Source: Arthrobacter sp. B3I9 (GTDB lineage: Bacteria; Actinomycetota; Actinomycetes; Actinomycetales; Micrococcaceae). From it: DNA of 64,000 nucleotides. The stretch lies in NCBI RefSeq assembly GCF_030816935.1, contig NZ_JAUSYO010000001.1, positions 2,976,001 through 3,040,000 of the forward strand, in the 5' to 3' direction. Positions 26,394 to 38,900 of this stretch are shown piece by piece (the first letter of the stretch is position 1; each line of letters begins with the position of its first letter). The position numbers and the translations under genes are program-made. A model generated the notes under the pieces. That model was not told where the DNA came from. It saw nothing but the letters and a program-made list of their open reading frames with translations, and did not search any database.

Positions 26394-26399
26394 GCGTTC

Positions 26400-28589
26400 C
26401 TAGTCCTCGCTGCGGTCCGGCTGACCGGAACCGGCAGCGGGGTCGGCGTCGTCGTTGAATTCTGCGTCGGCGTCAAATTCGGCGGCGTCGTACTCGTCGG
26501 CGACGTCGTCTCCGGCGGCCTCGGCTGCATTGCCAGCCAGCAGTTCCGTGCGGTCCAGCGTGTCCGGCTCCTCTGAATCCTGATCGGACTCGGCGTCGTC
26601 GGATTCAAAGAAGTCCGCGTCGGCATCGTCCGCACCCTCATCGAGCGCGGCGGTTCCGGTGCCGGCAACAGCTGTTTCCGGAAGGCCGGCTGCTGCCGCG
26701 GCGGTAACGGCCCGGGGGGCAGCCTCCCCGGCAGCGGCCGACTGTTCGGCCTGTTCGGCGACCTGGCGACGCCGCCGTTCTTCCTCGCGGGCTTCCTCGC
26801 GGGCTTCCTCTTCCTCGTCCCAGCCGAGGTCGATGATGTCCGGTTCCTCGTCGCCGCCCAGGCCGAGGGCGTTCTCTGCGACGATAGCCTGGCGGTTCCA
26901 CTTCTCGGCTTCGGGCGCCCGGTTGGCAGCCGTCAGGGCATCGGCATAGGCACGGAAGAGACGGGGGCTGTAGGAGAAGGCCCGGTTAATGTCCAGCTGT
27001 GCGATCTCCAGTTCGGAGACTGCGGCGTCGAGCTGTCCCAGGTCGGACCGCGCACCGGCGGCCACGATGGCCAGTTCCACCTTGCCGGGCGCATCGAGAT
27101 CCTTGGCTTCGTCCGAGCGGGCCATGTCAAGGGCGCGGTCCGGCCGGCCGAGGCCACGCTCGCAGTCCGCCATGACCGGCAGGTGCATGTTGGAGCCGCT
27201 GATCCGGCGGTAGGTGCGGAATTCACGCAGGGCCTCGCCGTAATGCCCGGCAGCGTACGCCGTCAGGCCAACGGCTTCACGGACAGCCGCGAGGCGGCCG
27301 CCGCGCCGGCTGGCAGCAAGGGCGTGCTGGAAGGCGAGCTCAGGTTCATCGTCGATGAGGCGCCCGGCCATGACCAGGTGTCGGGCCACCCACTCGGCGC
27401 TGTTATCCTCCAGCGTCTTGATCTGGTGCTGGGTCGCACGGTCAAGTTCTTTACCCGTGACGTCGTCGTCAATCTGGGGTGAACGCTCACGGTCCGGGCG
27501 GTTGGCGCTCCGGAGATCCTTGGCGTTGGGAACGCGGACCGGGCGGTCCTCGGCACGGTCACGGCCAAACTGCCGCGGGCCCGAATCGCCGCCGCGGTCG
27601 AAGCCGCGGGCCGGACGGTCGTCACGGTCGAAGCTGCGGGCCGGACGGTCGTCACGGTCGAAGCTGCGGGCCGGACGGTCGTCGCGATCGAAGCTACGGG
27701 CGGGACGGTCATCACGGCTGCCGAACGGCTTGCGGTTGTCGCCGCCGCTGTACGGCTTGCGGTCGCGGTCGCCGAAGCTGCGACGCTCGGCGCCGCCTTC
27801 ACGCGGGGCACGATCACCGTAGGGCTTGCGGTCGCGGTCACCACCGGCACCAAACGGCTTACGGTCACGGTCACCACCGGCACCAAACGGCTTACGGTCA
27901 CGGTCACCACCGGCACCAAACGGCTTACGGTCACGGTCACCACCGGCACCAAACGGCTTACGGTCACGGTCACCACCGGCACCAAACGGCTTACGGTCAC
28001 GGTCACCACCGGCACCAAACGGCTTACGGTCACGGTCACCACCGGCACCAAACGGCTTACGGTCACGGTCACCACCGGCACCAAACGGCTTACGGTCACG
28101 GTCACCACCGGCACCAAACGGCTTACGGTCACGGTCACCACCGGCACCAAACGGCTTACGGTCACGGTCACCACCGGCACCAAACGGCTTACGGTCACGG
28201 TCACCACCGGCACCAAACGGCTTACGGTCACGGTCACCACCACCGAAGGTGCGACGTTCCCCGCCACCCTCACGCGGGGCACGATCACCAAACGGCTTGC
28301 GGTCACGATCGCCGCCGCCAGCGTAAGGCTTACGCTCACGATCGCCACCACCAAAGCTGCGACGCTCACCGCCACCCTCACGCGGAGCACGATCACCAAA
28401 CGGCTTACGCTCACGATCGTTGAAGGAGGGGCGGGATCCCTCCGAGCCGCGGTCCTCCCGCGCCCGGAAACCGCGGGGGTCGCCGCCGGAGTTGTTGCTT
28501 CCGCGGAAACCACCACCGCCGGTGTTTCGTCCGCCCCCGAAGTTGCCGCGGTCTTTGCCTCCGCGGTTGCTATCGTTGTGCTCAGCCAT
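26400..28589 (-). CDS. TPR protein with long Arg/Asp/Gly repeat region
   Basis: A 729-residue two-part protein. Residues about 1-365 are disordered and rich in Gly, Arg, Asp and Lys: a Gly/Asn/Arg opening, then twelve GGDRDRKPFGA-type 11-mers coded by identical 33-bp DNA repeats, then RDDRPARSFD repeats. From about 395 a helical TPR-like domain follows (WVARHLVMAGRLIDDEPELA, AGHYGEALREFRTYRRI, LGQLDAAVSELEIAQLDINR, ANRAPEAEKWNRQAIV) and an acidic C-terminal tail. The start ATG 28589 has a full AGGAGGA site 9 bp before it. It matches the position of the mycobacterial TPR gene Rv1691. The basic RG-like region suggests RNA or acidic-partner binding; this is inference. Confidence 0.85.
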   Translation of the reverse strand: MAEHNDSNRGGKDRGNFGGGRNTGGGGFRGSNNSGGDPRGFRAREDRGSEGSRPSFNDRERKPFGDRAPREGGGERRSFGGGDRERKPYAGGGDRDRKPFGDRAPREGGGERRTFGGGDRDRKPFGAGGDRDRKPFGAGGDRDRKPFGAGGDRDRKPFGAGGDRDRKPFGAGGDRDRKPFGAGGDRDRKPFGAGGDRDRKPFGAGGDRDRKPFGAGGDRDRKPFGAGGDRDRKPFGAGGDRDRKPFGAGGDRDRKPYGDRAPREGGAERRSFGDRDRKPYSGGDNRKPFGSRDDRPARSFDRDDRPARSFDRDDRPARSFDRDDRPARGFDRGGDSGPRQFGRDRAEDRPVRVPNAKDLRSANRPDRERSPQIDDDVTGKELDRATQHQIKTLEDNSAEWVARHLVMAGRLIDDEPELAFQHALAASRRGGRLAAVREAVGLTAYAAGHYGEALREFRTYRRISGSNMHLPVMADCERGLGRPDRALDMARSDEAKDLDAPGKVELAIVAAGARSDLGQLDAAVSELEIAQLDINRAFSYSPRLFRAYADALTAANRAPEAEKWNRQAIVAENALGLGGDEEPDIIDLGWDEEEEAREEAREEERRRRQVAEQAEQSAAAGEAAPRAVTAAAAAGLPETAVAGTGTAALDEGADDADADFFESDDAESDQDSEEPDTLDRTELLAGNAAEAAGDDVADEYDAAEFDADAEFNDDADPAAGSGQPDRSED
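27836..28231. repeat. Twelve identical 33-bp tandem repeats
   Basis: The unit begins GGTCACCACCGGCACCAAAC and repeats every 33 bp with no visible changes (first and last CACCAAACGG at 27848 and 28211, 363 bp or 11 periods apart). It encodes an 11-residue GGDRDRKPFGA unit in the minus-strand TPR protein. Sequence identity of all copies points to recent expansion or gene conversion. Degenerate copies flank it, and 30-bp repeats coding RDDRPARSFD follow at about 27600-27720. Confidence 0.95.
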
Positions 28590-28826
28590 GCTGGATTCCT
28601 CCTGTTTTGAGCTGACCACTGGCGCAATCGCAGCCGCTCTGTTCCGTGTTTCGTTTCCTACGCAACCCGAAATCAAGCGCTTCGAAGTCCGTACATCTCG
28701 TCCAATTCTAAGCGAGTAGCCCCGGACGGGCTAACGGCACCGGTGCATCCGGCCACGCCGGTGGCAAGTGTCACAATATGCCCGCCCGCAGCTCGGACGA
28801 CGTCGGCCGGCGAGTTTGTCCCGACG

Positions 28827-29741
28827 TCACCCGCGCAGGGTCAGCACCCCTCTGGCGATGCTTTCCGCTGAGTGTGCCGGATCTCCGTCGTAGGGTTCCT
28901 GGGAGATATCGACGATGGGATATTGGGTCAGGTCCAGCCCGGTGGGTAGAACGAAGGAGCCCTCCTGGTTGCCCAGGATTCCCAGACTGACCATTTTGGA
29001 CAAGTCTGCCGATCCGACCCAGACCTCCCGGAAGCCGGACAGGGGCTCATCCGGTAGCCGGATCACTAATTGCCGGGACCCGTCGGCCAGCCGCTGAACG
29101 ACCGCTTCGCCGCTTGCTGAATGGGATGCCAAGGGCTGCAGTGACGCATCAGCCAGCAACCCGGCAGCCGGTCCAGTCGGGGCCGGCTGCGACGTACTGG
29201 GCGCGGCACGCGGAGATTCGGCAGGGCCGAAAACATTGGCCGCTGTCCAGGCTCCGATGACTAGTCCCGCGGCTGTGCCCGCAGCTACTCCCAGGATCCA
29301 CAGGCCGCGACGGTCACCAGGCTGTTTCTCGCGGCGGCGCAAGGGAGTCGGCGCTGCTGGGGCGGCCGCGCCCGTGCCGGGCGTCGCTTGGCCGGACGCG
29401 CCTGGGTCCGGCCGACGCGCGTCCGACTGGCCCGCGTCGCCTTCTGAGCTGGACTTGCCCGCGTCCGACTTGCCCGAGTCGCGACCGGCAGCGGCGCTTA
29501 GTGGATCCGCCGCCAAGGATGGAGACAGCCCAAGCGCTGCGTGGATGGCCGCCCAATTGTGTCCGCCGGGTTCCTGCAGCTGCACCGAGCTGGAGTCCGC
29601 GGTGGCAACAAGCACGGTTTGCTGCAGGGACTGCAGCGTCTCCGCGCACGCGCGGCACTGGCTGACGTGAACGTCGGCGTCTTTGCCGAGGTCCTCGCCG
29701 AGTGCCAGCAAACTGAGCTGTTCATCATCAAGGTGTGCCAT
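28827..29741 (-). CDS. Zinc anti-sigma factor, RskA type
   Basis: A 304-residue membrane anti-sigma factor. The cytoplasmic end carries the zinc motif H25-V-S-Q-C29-R-A-C32 (HxxxCxxC). A polar linker rich in Ser/Asp/Gly/Ala follows, then one membrane helix (GLWILGVAAGTAAGLVIGAW, about 147-166) and an outside RskA domain ending FVLPTGLDLTQYPIVDISQEPYDG, which is typical for anti-sigma-K. It overlaps the sigma gene stop by 14 bp, indicating coupled translation. Release by regulated proteolysis is likely by analogy. The gap upstream of it to the TPR gene (28590-28826) shows only the TPR gene's leader and no other gene. Confidence 0.9.
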   Translation of the reverse strand: MAHLDDEQLSLLALGEDLGKDADVHVSQCRACAETLQSLQQTVLVATADSSSVQLQEPGGHNWAAIHAALGLSPSLAADPLSAAAGRDSGKSDAGKSSSEGDAGQSDARRPDPGASGQATPGTGAAAPAAPTPLRRREKQPGDRRGLWILGVAAGTAAGLVIGAWTAANVFGPAESPRAAPSTSQPAPTGPAAGLLADASLQPLASHSASGEAVVQRLADGSRQLVIRLPDEPLSGFREVWVGSADLSKMVSLGILGNQEGSFVLPTGLDLTQYPIVDISQEPYDGDPAHSAESIARGVLTLRG

Positions 29742-30297
29742 GTTCCACCTCCAAGCGGGCCCTGAGCCGGGTGAGGCTTCGCCGGATGTGGCTCTTCACT
29801 GTTCCCAGCGGGAGCTGCAGGCGCGACGAAATCTGATCGTGGGTCAGGTCCTCATAAAACGCCAGCCGCATGATTGCCCTCTGTGGATCCCCTAAACGCT
29901 CAAGTTCATCTTCCAAGGTTATGCGGTCCGCAACAGCCTCGACGTCTTTCGCATCGGCGTCGGATGCCGGGTCCGTCACGAGGCGAAGGGCTGCCCGTTC
30001 AACGTCGTACTGGCGTGAGCGTGCGGCCAGCGCATCGTTGATCACATTCCTGGTGATCCCGATTAGCCACGCCGGCAGCCTGGCCGCCCCGGGTCGATAG
30101 CTGGCCCTCGATCGCCAGGCCCGGATGAAGACCTCCTGCGTTACGTCGTCGGCGGCGGCACGCTCCCCAAGGGATCTCAACGCCAAGGTATAGACCAGCG
30201 GACTCATTTTCCGATACGCCTCTGCGAGGGCCTGTTCCTCGCCGGCGGCGAACGCGCGATCAAGGGCGACGTCCCAACTGTGCGCGGCAGCCTCCAT
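29728..30297 (-). CDS. ECF RNA polymerase sigma factor, SigK-like
   Basis: A 189-residue ECF sigma factor. Region 2 is seen as LVYTLALRSLGERAAADDVTQEVFIRAW and region 4 as LGDPQRAIMRLAFYEDLTHDQISSRLQLPLGTVKSHIRRSL. The start ATG 30297 is fixed by AAGGAG 6 bp before; the open frame continues upstream to 30408. It is directly followed by its RskA-like anti-sigma factor and preceded by a secreted DUF4397 gene, which may be a target. The SigK name is by likeness of the anti-sigma factor only. Confidence 0.9.
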   Translation of the reverse strand: MEAAAHSWDVALDRAFAAGEEQALAEAYRKMSPLVYTLALRSLGERAAADDVTQEVFIRAWRSRASYRPGAARLPAWLIGITRNVINDALAARSRQYDVERAALRLVTDPASDADAKDVEAVADRITLEDELERLGDPQRAIMRLAFYEDLTHDQISSRLQLPLGTVKSHIRRSLTRLRARLEVEHGTP

Positions 30298-30392
30298 CGG
30301 ATGCTCCTTAGAGCGGCAGCGACCCTTGTGGAACGCCATTATGCTCCGCCCCGGAATAAGCCGCAATGGCAGACCCACTGTCGCGGCCGGAA

Positions 30393-30419
30393 GCGGGGCC
30401 GCGATCAACGCGGCCCCGC
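30393..30419 (-). terminator. Hairpin spanning the DUF4397 stop codon
   Basis: GCGGGGCCGCG (30393-30403) pairs perfectly with CGCGGCCCCGC (30409-30419) around a 5-nt loop. The loop contains the TGA stop of the DUF4397 gene (30405-30407). There is no T-run, so it may end or stabilise the transcript upstream of the sigma gene. Confidence 0.6.
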
Positions 30420-31163
30420 CACGGGAACGGGCTGGACCCGGGAACCTATCGTGCTGGTCAGTCGTCGTTGTTGTTCGCTCGGGCGGAGGTCCACCACCTG
30501 CACCGCGACGCCGAGGTTGTTGTCGGCGAGGCTGCCCCAGGCATAGACAATGGTGTTCTTGCCCTCGGTGACCGGGACATCGGCGGGGCCGATCACCGGG
30601 ACGGTGGTGCGCGCTGCTGCAACCGCAGCCGGGACAGTTCCTGCCTTCAGGGTGAGCTTCTTCTGATGGGAATTGGTGAGGCCCTTGATGACGGCCTTTC
30701 CGCCGGCCAGCACGTCAACGGCCGGCGCGGCTGCAACGTGGCGGACCGTCAGTTTTCCTTTTCCATCCGGGCTGGGCGAGATGCTGTTACGGAACAGGGT
30801 GGCTGTCGGCGTGCCGTCAGCCTTCAGGTGCGCCACAGCCGTGTAGTTCCGGCCGTCCTCCAGGTCCACTCGGACGGGGCCGATTACCGGGTTGTCGGCG
30901 CTGGTGGCGTCCGCGCCGGTAATCGCGATTTTGTGGTGCCCCTCAGGAACGTCCAACGGCCCCGCCAGTGTGCCCGGAGCGAAGTTGTCCAGAGTCAACT
31001 TGCCGTCGACCCAGACATCCACGGTGAGTCCGGGGACCCCGTGCAATACGGAGAGTTTTGCTGTGTCGTCGTCGTGCCTGTCGCTGGCCTGGGCAGGACT
31101 CGCCACGGCCACTCCAGCCAGGAGAGTCAGTACTCCGGCGGCTGCAGAGAGTGATTTACGCAT
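30405..31163 (-). CDS. Secreted DUF4397-domain protein
   Basis: A 252-residue protein with a signal peptide (MRKSLSAAAGVLTLLAGVAV, cleavage likely after SPAQA near residue 26). The mature part holds two DUF4397-type beta modules: LSVLHGVPGLTVDVWVDGKL with NYTAVAHLKADGTP, and LTVRHVAAAPAVDVLAGGK with NTIVYAWGS. These domains occur in exported proteins of unknown function in actinobacteria. GAGGAG precedes the ATG at 31163. It is the gene upstream of the sigma/anti-sigma pair. In mycobacteria, SigK drives secreted antigens beside it, so a similar link is possible here. Confidence 0.85.
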   Translation of the reverse strand: MRKSLSAAAGVLTLLAGVAVASPAQASDRHDDDTAKLSVLHGVPGLTVDVWVDGKLTLDNFAPGTLAGPLDVPEGHHKIAITGADATSADNPVIGPVRVDLEDGRNYTAVAHLKADGTPTATLFRNSISPSPDGKGKLTVRHVAAAPAVDVLAGGKAVIKGLTNSHQKKLTLKAGTVPAAVAAARTTVPVIGPADVPVTEGKNTIVYAWGSLADNNLGVAVQVVDLRPSEQQRRLTSTIGSRVQPVPVAGPR

Positions 31164-31280
31164 TTCAAGCTCCTCATCGAGGCCCGCGTGCGGGCGGTGT
31201 GTGCTGACACCCCTTACTACCGAGCGGAGGGCCGGCCTGGATGCACTGGCCCGGAAAATTCTTTTTGCCGCTTAAACCCG

Positions 31281-31314
31281 GGAGAGCCTCCGACCTGGGG
31301 GTCGGAGGCTCTCG
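31281..31314 (-). terminator. rrn terminator 2
   Basis: GGAGAGCCTCCGACC pairs with GGTCGGAGGCTCTC around a short loop; on the minus strand GGGTTTAAGC follows. It lies about 80 bp beyond the end of 5S rRNA and gives a second stop signal for the rRNA transcript. Confidence 0.8.
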
Positions 31315-31344
31315 GGGTGTTGGTGCACGCGGGGGTGTTAAATG

Positions 31345-31379
31345 GCTCAGGCCCCGACGTTCGTTGTCGGGGCCTGAGC
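31345..31379 (-). terminator. rrn terminator 1
   Basis: A 14-bp perfect stem, GCTCAGGCCCCGAC with GTCGGGGCCTGAGC, 12 bp after the 3' end of 5S rRNA. On the minus strand CATTTAACA follows, with only a short T-run. Confidence 0.85.
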
Positions 31380-31390
31380 TTCTAATGTTT

Positions 31391-31509
31391 GTCCGGCGGT
31401 GACCTACTCTCCCACACCCTCCCGGGTGCAGTACCATCGGCGCTGTGGGTCTTAGCTTCCGGGTTCGGGATGGGACCGGGCGTTTCCCCCACGCTATGAC
31501 CGCCGTAAC
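31391..31509 (-). rRNA. rrf: 5S ribosomal RNA
   Basis: Read on the minus strand the gene starts GTTACGGCGGTCATAGCG and ends GGTCACCGCCGGAC, and the two ends pair to form helix I. The conserved loop CCCATCCCGAACCCGGAAGC is present. Length is about 119 nt. Ends are set by base-pairing and may be off by a few bases. Confidence 0.95.
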
Positions 31510-31648
31510 CCTGTTACCCGCCCCCCAGGCCCGGGTGACCGGGTGGGGGTGGGAAGTCTGTGTGGTTACAACTTGTGCTCCTGCCGGTGAGGGCAGGGGT
31601 GGTGTTGTTATTCAGTTGTTCGGTTCTCAAGCAACGGGTTTGTTGGTT

Positions 31649-31674
31649 GGGAACCACATAGTGGACGCAAGCAG
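31649..31674 (-). other. 3' arm of the 23S precursor stem
   Basis: In the 23S-5S spacer GGGAACCACATAGTGGACGC (plus strand, 31649 on) is nearly the inverse complement of 34998-35024 in the 16S-23S spacer. In the transcript the two arms can pair over about 26 nt and bring together both ends of 23S rRNA, the usual RNase III substrate. A boxA-like TTGAGAACC lies beside it (31617-31635). Confidence 0.7.
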
Positions 31675-31742
31675 TCTTGTTTCTTTTTACCACCCCGTTG
31701 GTGCAAACGTCTTTTGAAGTGCCGTTTGCGGGGGTGGTGTGT

Positions 31743-36940
<5,198 letters not shown>

Positions 36941-37102
36941 AGAAAAACAGACACAACCAACAACCCCCGGGAAAACGGGAGCATTGACTGCACAAAATTT
37001 GAAACCAGCTGTAAAAACCAGACCACACCACGGGGTGGCATAATCCGGCAAAACAACCAATCCATTACAATAAATTGGTATCAACAAACTTGGCACACTA
37101 TT

Positions 37103-37122
37103 GAGTTCTCAAACAACAGACA
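37103..37122 (-). promoter_or_regulatory. boxA-like antitermination motif in the rrn leader
   Basis: On the minus strand TTGTTTGAGAACTCAATAGT lies about 165 bp before 16S rRNA. The TTGAGAAC core recurs in both spacers of the operon. Such a motif in actinobacterial rrn leaders is associated with Nus-factor antitermination. Confidence 0.65.
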
Positions 37123-37195
37123 CATTCCAATTACTCACGAACAAATTCATTTTCACGAATTCTTTTGTTTCGCTTTCCTTCGCTGCGATGTTTAC

Positions 37196-37224
37196 AGCTT
37201 ATTTCATTCATTTTCACTTTGCAA
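37196..37224 (-). promoter_or_regulatory. Possible rrn promoter
   Basis: Minus-strand TTGCAA (37224-37219) and TAAGCT (37201-37196) are spaced 17 bp apart in a distinctly AT-rich segment before the boxA-like motif. The -10 match is moderate; other promoters may lie further upstream towards 37330. The rest of 36941-37454 holds only the AT-rich leader and the tyrS terminator. Confidence 0.4.
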
Positions 37225-37380
37225 ATCCGGGATATTCTCTCGAAATCCGCTTGGCGAAACGAATCCGCCCAGCAAAATTTCCAAGCAATTTTCGTGTCCG
37301 CGCCGAGCGCTGATCGAAATGCTTTTCGATTTTTAGTGGGGGTTGGCCACCACTCTGCGGTGGCGACTCAGAAGACATTA

Positions 37381-37423
37381 CACGCTCCCTCCCGGCCGCG
37401 CAAATCGGCCGGGAGGGAGCGTG
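37381..37423 (-). terminator. tyrS terminator
   Basis: A perfect 18-bp stem (CACGCTCCCTCCCGGCCG with its complement) around a 7-nt loop, 32 bp after the tyrS stop. There is no clear T-run on the minus strand. It keeps tyrS transcription from entering the rRNA operon downstream. Confidence 0.85.
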
Positions 37424-37454
37424 CAGGTGGGGCTGGAACCCGGATAACCCGCCG

Positions 37455-38768
37455 TTAGGACGCCGGAACCTGCACGCTGGCCAGGTTCTTCTTTCCCCGG
37501 CGCAGCAGAAGGTACTGGCCGTGCAGCAGCTGGCCGGCTTCAATGACAGCCTCAGGATCCGTCACCTTGGTGTTGTTCACATAGGCGCCGCCTTCGCCGA
37601 CCGTCCTGCGCGCTGCGGACTTGCTCTCAGAGAGCCCCGACGCAACCAGCAGGTCTACGATTCCCAGGGACCCGGCGTCGACGGTGGCCGACGGCAGTTC
37701 AGAGGTAGCCGCCTTGAGCGTCGCTTCGTCCAGGACGGTAAGGTCCCCGTTCCCGAACAGCGCCGCGGAGGCGGCGATGACCTTTTCCGTCGCATCCACG
37801 CCGTGGACAAGGGAGGTCACTTCATAAGCGAGCTTCCGCTGACCCTCGCGGGCAAATGGCCGATCGGCCACGGCGGCTTCCAGCGCCTCGATCTCGGTGC
37901 GGTTCAGGAACGTGAAGACCTTCAGGCGAGCAACGACGTCGTTGTCCGCCGTGTTGAGCCAGAACTGGTAAAACGCATACGGGCTGCACATATCGGCATC
38001 CAGCCAGATCGCGTTGCCTTCGCTCTTGCCGAACTTCGTGCCGTCCGAGTTGGTGATCAGGGGCGTCCCCAATGCGTGGACGTGCTTGCCCTCCACCTTG
38101 CGGATGAGGTCCGTTCCGCTGGTGAGGTTGCCCCACTGGTCCGAGCCACCGGTCTGCAGCACGCAGCCGTAGTCACGGAAGAGTTGCAGGTAGTCCATGC
38201 CCTGCAGGATCTGGTAGCTGAACTCGGTGTAGCTGATTCCTTCATCGGAATTCAGCCGGTTGGCGACGATGTCCTTTTTGATCATGGTGCCGACGCGGAA
38301 GTGCTTGCCGATGCCGCGGAGGAAGTCGATGGCGCTCAGCGGCGCGGTCCAATCCAGGTTGTTGACCATCCTGGCTGCGTTGTCCCCCTCGAAGCTGAGG
38401 AAGCGCTGGACCTGTGCCTGCAGCTTGCCTACCCACTCCGCGACGGTTTCTGGCGTGTTGAGCACCCGCTCAGCGGTCTGCCGGGGGTCCCCGATGAGGC
38501 CGGTCGATCCGCCCACAAGCCCTAGCGGTTTGTGCCCGGCGAGCTGGATTCGACGCATGAGGAGCAACTGGACCAGGTTGCCCAGGTGCAGGCTGGGCGC
38601 TGTCGGATCAAAGCCGCAGTAATACGTGGCAGGGTCCCCCGCGAGAAGCTTTTCCAGCTCCGCCTCGTCCGTGGAGACGTGGACGAGGCCGCGCCATTTC
38701 AGCTCCTGCCAGATGTTGGCGAAGCTGGGGTCATTCTGCTGGGAACGGAGATCATTTAGCTGGGACAC
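37455..38768 (-). CDS. tyrS: Tyrosyl-tRNA synthetase
   Basis: A 437-residue class I aminoacyl-tRNA synthetase from GTG 38768. The HIGH-type motif is PSLHLGNL, the KMSKS-type motif is KFGKSEG, and the tyrosine pocket shows YCGFDPTAPS and GGSDQWGN. A C-terminal S4 domain is present (DLLVASGLSESKSAARRTV). The frame is open to 38825 but the GTG is preferred, since TAACTT lies 8 bp before it and suggests a leaderless message, and no ribosome binding site is seen. It ends at a strong hairpin before the rRNA operon. The group order mpg-tyrS is as in M. tuberculosis. Confidence 0.95.
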   Translation of the reverse strand: MSQLNDLRSQQNDPSFANIWQELKWRGLVHVSTDEAELEKLLAGDPATYYCGFDPTAPSLHLGNLVQLLLMRRIQLAGHKPLGLVGGSTGLIGDPRQTAERVLNTPETVAEWVGKLQAQVQRFLSFEGDNAARMVNNLDWTAPLSAIDFLRGIGKHFRVGTMIKKDIVANRLNSDEGISYTEFSYQILQGMDYLQLFRDYGCVLQTGGSDQWGNLTSGTDLIRKVEGKHVHALGTPLITNSDGTKFGKSEGNAIWLDADMCSPYAFYQFWLNTADNDVVARLKVFTFLNRTEIEALEAAVADRPFAREGQRKLAYEVTSLVHGVDATEKVIAASAALFGNGDLTVLDEATLKAATSELPSATVDAGSLGIVDLLVASGLSESKSAARRTVGEGGAYVNNTKVTDPEAVIEAGQLLHGQYLLLRRGKKNLASVQVPAS

Positions 38769-38821
38769 GCAATCTAAGTTAGCAGGATCAGGACCCGCCC
38801 AGCGCGTGTGACCGCCGGCCG

Positions 38822-38880
38822 GCACACGGGCCGGCGCCCGCCGCCGCCCGCGGCGCCCGCCGCCGCCCGCCGCCGACCCC
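38822..38880. repeat. GC-only simple repeat between helD-like gene and tyrS
   Basis: A run of CCG/CGC triplets, with a GCCGGC-N6-GCCGGC-like hairpin at its tyrS-proximal end. It follows the helD-like stop and may terminate that transcript. No gene fits here. Confidence 0.5.
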
Positions 38881-38900
38881 CATGTTGGCCTGCGGCCGGC

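Noticed and set aside
27836..28231. CRISPR-like array of 33-bp repeats
   Set aside because: The repeats are directly tandem with no spacers and are in frame inside the TPR gene; no cas genes are near.
27263..28627. Minus-strand frame coding VTVSRLVPV repeats
   Set aside because: It is the shifted reading of the 33-bp array within the TPR gene and lacks the ribosome binding site.
38822..38880. Coding region in the CCG/CGC-rich stretch
   Set aside because: Only simple repeat; no start with a ribosome binding site and no plausible product.
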